The notes under the pieces: model-generated
The model's database searches: none
Told to the model about the DNA's origin: nothing
What the model saw: only the letters and a program-made list of their open reading frames with translations
Position numbers and translations under genes: made by a program
DNA from: Nematopogon swammerdamellus
Taxonomy: Eukaryota > Arthropoda > Insecta > Lepidoptera > Adelidae
Direction of reading: 5' to 3'
Assembly: GCA_946902875.1 (NCBI GenBank)
Contig: OX336338.1
Location: 11,027,971 to 11,091,970 of the forward strand
Length of the DNA: 64,000 bases
Shown here: positions 24,401-36,400 of the stretch, in pieces
Layout of the letters: every line of letters starts with the position of its first letter
Numbering within the stretch: position 1 is the stretch's first letter

Positions 24401-27400
24401 CGGCGTAGCGTAGTGAGTACGCGGTGTAGGTTAAATCTCGTGATAAGGGTACTGACATAGTGGCCCACTATTAGTGGGTGACGTAGGTCAGGCTCCATAC
24501 AGAGAGTCGGGACTTTACAATGTTGGCTATGCTTTTTGTTCAATGTTGAAGTAATAGATATCCTAAAGCAATCTCAAGAGTTGATGAATCTAATGGAATT
24601 CTGATTTACAGATTCAGTTTCAGTATCGCCATCTACCGAATGATTATTTAACTAACATTTTAACTACAAACGTCAACGGTGACCGATAGATGGCGTGAGG
24701 GATACGAAGGACTAAAATATATCAATACAGAATAAGCTGTGCCGAACGCGGGATACTTACGTGCGAATGAGACGAAAAGGAATACTCGCTAGGTATGTAA
24801 TATGCAATAAGAAGGAACATACGGCCACGGAACCCTCTGGTTTTTACTTAATCTCTAACACAAATCTGTGGAAAGACAGATATATAGACAGGTATCAAAG
24901 TTTTTAATTTTCTTACTTTTCTGATTGATTACACAGGAGGATACGCAGCGCAGATTATTCTTTATATTAGGGAGAATACCTACATACCATTGATTTTATA
25001 ACCCTGTCGGGACAGATAGACCACTCCATATAACAAATTTGGTAACGTTGTAAATCGTAAAACCAACAGAGGGCGTTAATAATTTTTCTTGATGTTGTCG
25101 TAAAACAAACAGGTGGCGTTAATGTTTGTTAATACTTCTATACTAAGGGCGCTATCTAGTTGAAATACAACAGTATCTAGGTACCTTTAATTGTCACTAG
25201 GCTGTAGAATTACTGCTACTAGACAAAAGATGGCGCTTTCATTTATATTTATAAAGAACATTATTTATGTAAATTCAAAAATTTTTAATTATATTTGAAT
25301 AATAAAATTATGACAATTTACAATTAAACTAACACTTCTTATCAAATTAAATAAAATAAAAAAATGTTTTGAAAATTATTTGGTATACGGAACAAAATAT
25401 TATTATGATTGTAATTTCCTGTTTGTGCGCTTTTAATAGATAGATCCACACAGAGCACGGTATACCCCCGCGCGCGCGCGCGCGGTATTCCGTGCTCTGT
25501 GGATAGAACGTATTTATTTAGTTGAACAGTTAAACAAATACTCGTCACTCTTCATTCTAATAATGTCAGCATTGTATGTAAAAAAAAAAAATATGAAAAC
25601 TGCCTTAAAAAATTTATGAAATTAAAAAAATCGAACCCTAGAGTTGAAGGCGGTGCTAAAGAAGGCTACACAAATCACAAAGGATATCATCCACGCATGT
25701 TTTCTTTCATGTATCATTTTTGCTTGCTTTAGCACCGCCTTCAACTCTAGGGTTCGATTTTTTTTATTTCATACATTTTTGAAGGCGGTTTTTATATATT
25801 TTTTTAAATAGTTTTTTATTTCACAGTTTTTTTTGGAATTTTTTGCTATTAATGTACTCGGCGGAATCGCTCGACCTTCGGCCTCGCGATTCCGCCTCGC
25901 TTTCCAATCTGATCTCGACCAAATTAAAATGGAACCACGTCATGGTTATCCCCTTTCAAACAAAAAAAAAGAATTTTCAAAATCGGCCCACAATAATTGA
26001 CGGAGTAATCGCGTAACAAACATCCAAAAAAAGAAAACATACCGTCGAATTGAGAATCTCCTAGGTCTAAAGTAAATTGCTCGTGATGACAAATTCAACG
26101 AGCCCAAACACGATGGGTTTATCATGTGTAGTTTAGGAGTTCCTATGGCCACCTTCCGTCTCCATCATCAGACCAGCTCGATGGTACTCGTACTCGTATT
26201 ATAATATATTAAACGCATCTGGCCGGTCGGAAAAGATTTCAAATTTAGAATATTCATGAAACAAGGGTCCGAATATGAATGACAATATCGATTCATGTAT
26301 TTCAATACAATGACAGAGAAAATTTCAAAATATTAGGTACCTATTCTACCTATTTAATACTTTTTAGTTCTAGTTTATTTTTTTTTTAAGTCGGTTTTAT
26401 ATTTTTAAAACAATATTACATAAAAAACAATAATCGAAATCGAATAATCGAAATCGGTTGAAGTGGTACAGAATTATTCGCCATGTGTCAAACTGCAAAT
26501 TGCTGAAAAAGTCCACATCACAAAAGTTTTGCTGAAGGTAACCACACACCAATAGTATTTTTTTGCTTTTTCATAAACCGCTCAATCAATTTCAATAAAA
26601 TTTCAATGGGAGCACCTCTGAAGTATGACCTACCAAACAAAAAAAGAATTTTCAAAATCAGCCCACAATTAACACGTTGAACGCCATACGACCCACCGGT
26701 GGGCCTAGCGTACTTTTCGGTTCGGGCCAAGCCAAACTCATTATATCCGTAATTTTCATCAACTTGAGATTTTCATCACAAAGTTTATAAAATGCGGTAA
26801 TTTGTAAGGAAAATAAAAATTTGCGACTTTTACCGTCTAATTTTCGAGATATAGCAGAAGGCTCACGGGTGGATCGTGTGGCCTCCTATGAAGGATTTGT
26901 ATTTTTCTGTTGGCTGGGGCCGCGGGGTCACGCCGCGGGCCACCCGTTGCGCGCGCGCCGCGGACGCAGCGATCAATCCCGGTCCGGCTGCGTCGACAAT
27001 TGAGGATGTTTTACGCTTTTCTCGCCAAAAATGATTATTTTGAAGATTTCGAGTTAACACAAGAAGCGCTAACGCAGTTAGAAAACATCGAGATAGATCT
27101 TCTGAACCGTAGTTTCGGAATAGATTCTATGAAGACGTAGTTCAACCAACGAAAAGAAGATGCTGTCGAATTCTTTTGTCGGAGAGTGAGGATAGCGACT
27201 ATGAAATGCATATAGAAAGACGGAAGAGAATGAAACACACTCTGGAAAGGAAAGAGGGATTGGCCAGAAAAGTGAGAAGAACATGTCACCAATGTTATGC
27301 AAAGAACGTACCAATAATGGGTAGCAAACAGGCTAAAACCAAGTCGAAAAAAGTATCCACTTATTGCCAAAGCAGCCCAACTAAACCATTCCTTTGTTTG

Positions 27401-30400
27401 CCTTGTTTTAACATGACTCACGGATAATTCTTTATTGTTTATGGTTAAACCCTTTGGGGTTAAGATGATTGATTATTTTAAATAATGAAGTGTCATAATG
27501 TTGTGATTGTTCAATTTCATAAATATTTTGTTTTGTTCAATTTCATAAATTATTTTCGTAATAAATAATGTCTTCTTATTTGGCAATGAAGAAAATTTTA
27601 TGTTCATTTTTATTTTGACGAATATTTTCTTATTATTTTCTGGTTTTATTAATTCTATTAATACAAATATTATTTTCTACCTTATCGTTAAGAGCAGCCC
27701 TAGCATCGTTACAATTAACTTAATAAAAAACTACAAGTTTCTATTGGATTTGAAAACCACGCCGTCCGCTTCGACTACAAGGCCATGCGGCTCACTTCCA
27801 TATTGGCTTTGTAGCTGCGCTCTGTGGCTTGTAGGAAGCGTTTACGTAGGCCCTCTCACGCGGCTCACCGGTGACCCCCATGCCCTGAATGGTTCAGTAA
27901 GTAAAGGCTCACCGGTGAGCGGTGAGCCCCGTGGCCCAAACGGAAATACTGGATTTTTCATGTGGCGTTGAACGTGTAAGATTGTAATTTCCTGTTTGCG
28001 GTTTTACTCCGGTCCAAAGAATTTACAAACTCTTTGGTTGTACTTGGGTTGTACCTAGCTCCGCTTATTTGTTGTTATATCCGCTATAGTAACACATATT
28101 CTGTGAAAATTTCAACGGGCTTCCTATTACGGTTCAAGAGATACAGCCCTCGGATAGACAAACGGACGGACGGACAGACAGACTGCGGAGGCTTAGTAAT
28201 AGGCTTCCGTACAGGGATACGGAAACCTAAAAATAAGGGGTGAAATAGGGGTGAAAGTTTTTGTATGGGGAATCCATGATTTCTCTAGGTAAGGATATGA
28301 AAATTTATTATCTAGGCTTTTGGCACAGATTACTCAATAGTTACTGCTTTTGGTAAGAAATAATGAATAATGGTCAGGAAGAGGAAGGGGGAGAGAAAAG
28401 AAGGGGGAGTGGGTGGGAGGTACGTTTGTCAGCCTCGGTAGCTCAGTGGTGCAGGCAACCCTGGGCGCGGTCAACACTTGGATGGGTGACCGCTCGACCA
28501 TTTGAGGCTGACCGTGGTTCGGATTCCACGTAAAACTGTAGCACCCTTCCCTTCTTACCTTACTAGGGTTGGTACCACCGCACTGAATAAAACGTGTGTC
28601 GAAACGGCTATGTAAATCAAAGAGATTTGATGTAAATAGTTTTTTCGTTTTTTTTCGTCCAGTTCAGTATAGCCGGCACGACATGTCCGACATCACGGAT
28701 GTTGTAGGTGATGTATCCAACCATGTCAGTTTCCATAAAAAAAAGAAGAAGAGGAGGAGAGGTATGGAGGGAGGAAGGGTTAGTGAATGAGGGTAGGTGT
28801 GGGGGAGGGAGGTAGTAGAGGGAACGAGGAGGAATGGATATCGAGGGAGTGAGAGGTTGAAAGGGGGAAGGGGCGGGGTAAGAGGGGGTTGCGGACAGGA
28901 TGAGGGGTAGTAGGGGAGGAATGGAATGCGAGGGTGATGGGAAGGAGGGGCGACATGAGGGGAGGAAGGGAAGTAGGGAGAGAGGGAGGGAATGGGCGAA
29001 AGGGAAGGTGGCAAAGAGGGGGTCCGTGAAGGGTGAGGGGAAGGAGGGGAGGAAGGCGGGATCGAGGAGAGAAGACCGGGAGAGAGGTGAGTGAGAGATG
29101 GGCGAGGAAGGAATCCCTTCCTTCCTCCCGAAAAAGATAGAGAATATAAGAGAAGCGATGGTTTATTATCAATTTTGCATTTAAATCAGATTTACTATTT
29201 TTTTATTTTATTCGTCGTCGTGTCGTCGTCGGTAAAATCTACAATTTTACAATTTTATATAAAATATCATTGACTTATATATTCTGTAAAGCTTATCACA
29301 AATACATTAAACCCACCCTCTTTTAATCTCTTTGGTATAACACCACCAGCAGCATCGTAGATGGAAAAAATAGCCCTGGACTCAACTTTTTTTAATTCGG
29401 TGCCTGGACTCCCTACTTCATACTCAAAGACATTTTGTTCATACTTCAACTATTACTAAAACGAGACACCGCGATTATGGTAGTGTGCGTATCGCGTGAA
29501 TACAGAACCGACCGTCTCAAGAGATCGCATCGATATTGTGTCATCCTTTTTCCACGCGCAGTAACCCGTATCGCTTGCCTGCACGCTCCACGCAAACATT
29601 TGCGTGTTCCAAAACAAGCGAACGTCGCGCTTCGATCGATAAATTGCCGCAACGGCTAAAAACTATGGAGGTGGCTTTTTACTTTCGAGCGACTGTAAGG
29701 AGAAAGGAAGTATTGTGATCGTCCAAAATGTCGAAGTTGAGAATGCGACTGATTTTTTTTTTTTTTATTGAAACTGACACGGTTGGCTACATCACCTACA
29801 ACATCCGTGATGTCAGCCCATAACACCGGGTGAACTTGGTGCCACGTCAGTGCTTCCCTTCGGTCGTGCCGACTACACTGAACTGGACGGAAAACACAAA
29901 CTATTTACATAGCCGTTTGGACCGACCTTTCATTCAGTGCGGTGGTACCAACCCGGGCGGGTTAAACCCTACCACCTAGTAATATAAGAAGGGGTCATAT
30001 CCCTTAGTCGCCTTTTACGACATACACGGGGAGAGATGCAGTGGGGCTATTCTTTTAAAGTACCGGCCCCACACAGTACAGATTTGGGCTATATATCTGT
30101 CAACGATCCCAAAAAAGTGGTTTTGAGAAACATGTATGTGTGTGTGTGTGTGTCCGTCCAGCGACCTTGTGCCTAAACTGCTCAACCGATTTCGTTCAAA
30201 ATTCGTATTTAGTAGTTTGAAATGATAATCTAGGGGTACCTTTTTTAGTTTTTTTTTCATTAAAAAAAATAAGGGTAGCTGTCATACAAATTATTTCGTT
30301 GAGGTCGATTTTCTTATAAATGGCTAACGATTTTTATTATTATTATTATATTTAATCCATCGTGTTTGTTTCCGTTTTCAAAGGTGGTGAGGTAAAAAAA

Positions 30401-33400
30401 TATAATTTTAAAGAAGGTATCTCCACTTTATCCTAACCGCACGCGCGTATTTGAATTGCACGCAGGTTTGGTTGGTGGGTATTTGGCAACTAAAAATATA
30501 ATAAGAAATAGGCATGCCATCTATAGACAAATAGGACAACTTAACTTTGGTCTGACATCTATGATGCAGAAGCGGCGAAATTATACATTTTATCCGCCAA
30601 GCTCACGGACTGACAAAACATGAAAATATTTATTGGAAAAATTATGAAAACCTTAAAATACACTATTTTGAAATTTCTACTTAATATAAAATAATCTTTA
30701 AATTTAACTATGCTGTTCCCACTTAGCATCGTTCTATAATTAGCAGATTTAAAAATATAATAATTATTTAATTCAAATTCGATACTCCTGGCGCCATCTT
30801 AGGACATAATTGAAGACTAATTTCATGTTACCTTTAAAACATCGCTGACGGTACATCTGACTCCCCCTATAAAATCAATGCTACATACATAATAAAAATG
30901 GTTTTTTTATTAGAATGCTAATAATTTGTTTTTTTTTAATCGACTTAGAACTCTAGTATCAAGGCGTATTTTTGTGTCGCGCTCTCGAGCTCCGATTTGC
31001 ATTTTTTAATGTATTGATGATGACTCGAACGCGGATTTATGTATATGTTATCGTATCGTTATCAAAGCTCGATCCCAGAGAAGATATTTATTCACACACA
31101 TAACAGTCGCATGTGAAAGTGTAAACACTTCTGTATAACCTGTGGAACTCTGTCGAACCCGCTAGCTGAACTTACGTCCTCAAAATGATAAAGTGGAGCT
31201 TAGTGTTCCCGCAGATAGACTTATGAGTAGGTATGTGTTACGCTACGAATATATTTAGCAACAAAGCGGCTTTACGCCATCGTTAAATCGCGTTAGAGGT
31301 ACTCGCACGTAACCGACAAAGTCGACCATCTACCTATGCCCTATTTTTACCAATTCATTGCGAAGCCGGAGGGTAATGTTTATTTCTAGATCTTTAGGAT
31401 CTTTAGGAATTATAATAAAGAAGGTTTTGGATATTAGAACAAAACGTCACCAAACATTAACATTATTATTATTGTCCTAAAATACTGAAGTTATACCGAA
31501 AGCGTATTGTGAATCCTTCTTATCCTACCTTATATTATATAGCTTACCCTAATAATAGTTTTCATCTCTAAAAGGCGTAGACGGGACACGAGTCCGACTA
31601 ACTTGCTGAATCTTCTTTTTTTATTATTTTTGTGATCGAAGCTATAAGGTAAGACAGTTTGTTTGATTCATGTGGTGCGATCAAATTTTTTCCGTGCTTC
31701 GCGCAAGGTTTTCGTTTGATGTTCAACTCAGTAGAGAAATATCGTGATGATACAAATATCCCATAGATACATATAACACAACCATCCTGAGATATGTATG
31801 TCAGATTAAATCATTCATGCAAACTGATGGTGGCTGCGTTCGCAGAAATTTGTGATTCTCGGATTGTTGTTGCGTTGTTGTTCTCCATTCAATGTTTTAT
31901 TCGCTCATTTCAGAGAACGTTTTGGGTTCACATGAATCTTACTTTTTTTTAGGTAGGTAGGTCGGTAATGCATTGTATCGACTTCCGATCGTAAAGCACG
32001 CCCGGAGCCGGACGCGGTCTAACCAGCAGCCTAACCGTGGTAATTTTACTCGATCGACGAGTTCGAGCAAAATGAACGAGTAGGCATAATTGGTACCGTC
32101 GTAGCTGTCAAATGTACAAGTGAGTTAGTGCACGAAACGGTCACGTGGTCTACTCGAACTCGAACGTCGATCTAGCACATTTTGACAGTTATTGGTACCG
32201 TCGTACGAAATGTGAGCTCGAACTTCGAGTCATTTTGACGTATACGCTCACCCAAACACTCGATTGATCTTGATCAACTTTTGCGATAGTTTAGTAAATC
32301 TCAAAGTTCGACGTTCGAGTTCGAGTAGACCACGTGACCGTTTCGTGCACTCACTCACTTGTACATTTGACAGCTACGACGGTACCAATTATGCCTACTC
32401 GTTCATTTTGCTCGAACTCGTCGATCGAGTAAAATTACCACGGTTAGGCTGCTGAATGGGGGAGTGTTCGACCGGGGAGCTGATCGTGGTTCGAATTCCA
32501 CATAAAACTGTAGGTCCCTTGCCTTACCTGGTGCCCCTGGTGGTAGGGATTAACCCGTCCGAATTGGTACCGCACCGATATAACAGTAGTACCGATAAAA
32601 CAGGCTCAATGACACAATGATTCGTCTGTGCTTTAGAGGTTGAAGGTCCTTTGTGAGTACAAAATCGCCAATGTGGCGAATGGCTCGTCGCTGAATAGAA
32701 TCCAAGGCTGAAAGAAGATACTCAGGGGAACCCTCCCAAAGATGACTGCAATATTCCATCTTACTTGTGCTTTATAAAGTGTAAGCCGAGCTAACAATAT
32801 CAGACTCCATATAAAAAAAAACAATTAAACAGAGACTACAACAAAAATCTTACCAAACATTGAGTCGGATCTATATGAAGTATTGAGATATTCTAACTGG
32901 AAAATATGGACATATACACATTTTCGCAGAATACATCAGTCCTCCTACCCACACGCTACCGGCTTGGCACCTCCTCATTGGTGAAAAATAATCTGAGCTT
33001 TTCGGTCGGGCGCGTGTTGACGGTGCCTAGTCACTCATTGCGGTGACTATAAAAATATGAATGAATAAAAAAAGCCGCCAAATGTGAGTTGTAATCGCGC
33101 ATCGAGGGTTCCGTACGGTCCGATGTATTATGTATGTACAAAAATAATTGTGCTTTGGAACATCACGAAACGCCTAAATAAAAACTACAGCAATGGTTTG
33201 ACTGTCAGACATTTGTGTAGTTGAAATATACAAAAATATATTTCCTATATGACATAACTACAAACAAAAAATTATTTTTTTCCTTTACTTGTGCTGTGAG
33301 ACTGTTGCTTCTTGCCTTTCATGATTCTAGGTTAACGGTAAATACCCTTATAGGTTTTGATTTGAGTAGTTTGCGAGTATCAAATCTGACATAAATGGCC

Positions 33401-36400
33401 GTATCTTTTTTCCTACATCACAAAGGGATCGCAGACCTCAGAATTTGATATTAATTTCAACTTGATACTACCCGTTCCTGAGAAAAACGGTCTTGACAGA
33501 CAGACAGACGGAAAACGACGTGATACTATAATGGCTCAGTTTTTTTCCTCTTTTGAGGTACGGAACCCTAAAAATTGACTATATTGGGTTTCATAATCAA
33601 TAATTCATAATCGGAACACAGGAATCGGAGCCGCATCACCCGCCTCCCGAGGTGGTGCGGGCGGTGTGGCAGAACGAGGGCAGAACAGAAGTTGACAAAA
33701 GTCGGAGCGGATATGCGCGTGCGCCGAACGGAAACTATTTTGAACAAATGCTCCATTTTGCACGTGCCGCGCTGGCTGGCACGATGCCCGCCGGCAACAT
33801 CGCCCGCCCGCGCCACGTGCTGCCCCCGCAGACCCCGCGCCCCCAGACAGCTAGCACCAGCTACTGAGCGCACAGACGTCACACGTCGGGCACTTCAAGT
33901 GCATCCAAGCAAGCATCGAAATGAAATGAAATGAAAATTAAATGAAATTGTGTCCTTATAATAAATCCTTATAATAAAGCGAATTTTCTATGGGCGATCA
34001 AACGTGTTATGTACGTCAAAATATGAATATCCTCATAACTCGAGAACCGCTCTATCGATTTACATACGGTTTTCAATGTTACATTCTGTCACTTCTCAAG
34101 ATGATCATGACGCTACGTCATCTGCTCTTCTTTCTTATGACGGCAGCATATTTGTAATTTCGTCTTTGTGCACATCATTTGAATGAATTTTCACCTGCTC
34201 TCCCAGTTGATGCCTCTTCTATTCTTTTATCTTGTATCACTATCCTCAAACGAAACGTATGATGAGATGATGAACTCGTTCGGTTAATTTCGCCATCTCG
34301 CGGTATGATGGGCAAGCGCATACAGACGTTCAAGTGCAAAGGTGGCAAATAGCTTTCGCGCAAATTGTTCTCAGATGTACCGGGAGATGGCGCTAGGATG
34401 AAGAATGTGTCATTGATTGATTATTACTAACTACCTGTGGTATAGAATGAATCCTCGAAATCCAACTAAAAACCAAAAGGAATACAATTTATTTGTTTGT
34501 TCGATGATATTGTTAATTTGCAGACAAATATTTTTTAATTACTGCTACTTTATTGCAGTACGCATAAGGACAATATGGTTAAAGTTTTTATTACCTTTGG
34601 CCGGATTTTGATGATTTTTGTTCGCAGATATACTTATTATGGATTTATTATATGTCGATATCAAAATGATATGACCTTTTTATTGTTGACCAAAATAATA
34701 ATTAGCACACGCAAACCGAACAAAACGCAAGGAACATAGGACGCACAGGCGAATGATAAAAATAATATTAAATAAATTATCCTTCTGCAATAGGATCCTT
34801 CCTACCATTAAATTTTATTGGTAGGAAGGATCGTAGATTGAAAATAAATTCTATCTACCACACATTACTCTTGCCCTCACCTTTTCCGAGTAATAAAGTA
34901 AGTATCAAATAACAGACAACACGTTGTCCGTTCTACAATCTATGTTTATAACGAATTTCTCTAGAATTTTTTTAAATGGAAATAGATAATTAATTTGACA
35001 TTGTTTGGTCAGCATACCCGTTGTCAAATATAGGTATATTATATAAATAAATAATAAATAATAATATATTATATAAAAAATATATAGGTATAATAGGTAA
35101 TTGTCCGAAGGAGTGAAAAAGTGTAATTTTTATTGCCTATCATTTATTATTAATAAGGAAAATAACACACAGTTTCACAATACCCTAGCGTACATACTAT
35201 GATACTAATGTAACATAAATACATTACAATACAAGCAAATAAACGAAAAAAGACAGAATAAAATTTAAATCAACTTGCAGTGATGGTAATGATTTCATTT
35301 AGAATCTCTTTAAAAAATAGGTAGGTACTACAAACACAGCGCGGCGCAGCAGGTCAGGTGAGGCAAGATGAACGGGAACGGGAACGGAGAGCGCGGAGGG
35401 GGGGGGGGGGGGGGGGGCGGCGGCGGCGCGGCGGCCCCTGCCTGGCAGGTGTACCGAACGGGTTTCCCTTCAGCCGCTGATTTGGGACTTCGGACTCGTT
35501 TTTGGCGACTCTCATTGGCGGATAGTAGCAATAGCAATGCGCTGGCATTTTTTTCTTCTTCCTTTCGAACCCGATGTCAGAATAATGTTCCGGGATTCGA
35601 AAAAAATATTATGAAAATATCTCGTTAGCCTCAGTAGCTTGATGTTGTTATGGATAGACGTCCGATCGTGCACACTCGGGCGCCGTCAGAATTTCGATGG
35701 GTGACCGTTAGACTGTTGAGGTTGCCCTGGTTCGGACTCCACGTACCTAAAGGTGTAGGTCCACTGAACACCTTCTGATCTATGTGTAGGTCCCTCCCTA
35801 CCATTATCTTATAGGTGGCTGAATCAGCCCGGAAACACCGTATTGATCATAAGGTCGGTCGAAGCGGATAGGTGTAACTTTAAAAATATTGTTTTTTTTT
35901 ATGGAAACTGACACGGTTGGCTACATCCCCTACAACATCCGTGATGTCAGCCCATAACACCGGGTGAACTAGGTGCCATGTCAGTGCTTCCCTTCATTTC
36001 ATGTCGTCTACTTACACTGAACTGGGCGGAAAACACAAACTATATTTACATATCCGTTTCGACCGACGTTTCATTCAGTGCGGTGGTACCAATCCGGGCG
36101 GGATAAACCCTACCACCTAGTAAGGTAAGAAGCGAAGGGACCTACAGTTTTACGTGGAATCCGAACCACGGTCAGCCTCCAACGATCGAGCGGTCACCCA
36201 TCCAAGTACTGACCGCGCTCAGGGTTCGTCTTTTTATCCATTTCAGTGTAGCTGACACGGCCAAAAGGAAGCGCTGATATTCTTTTATACTTCACATCAA
36301 CAAGGTGTGATGTAGGTACCTACCATGTCAGGTTAAAATTTTTTTTTTGGGCGGGTGAAAGGTATACCTAGAATACCTACACGGTATACATAGGTAGATA

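Noticed and set aside
28664..29172. Pro/Ser/Leu-rich minus-strand frames of 116 and 130 aa
   Set aside because: Simple translation of a polypurine/polypyrimidine tract.
35328..35628. Gly-rich plus and Pro-rich minus frames
   Set aside because: Produced by the 20-nt G run and GC-rich repeats; no splice sites or conservation signals.
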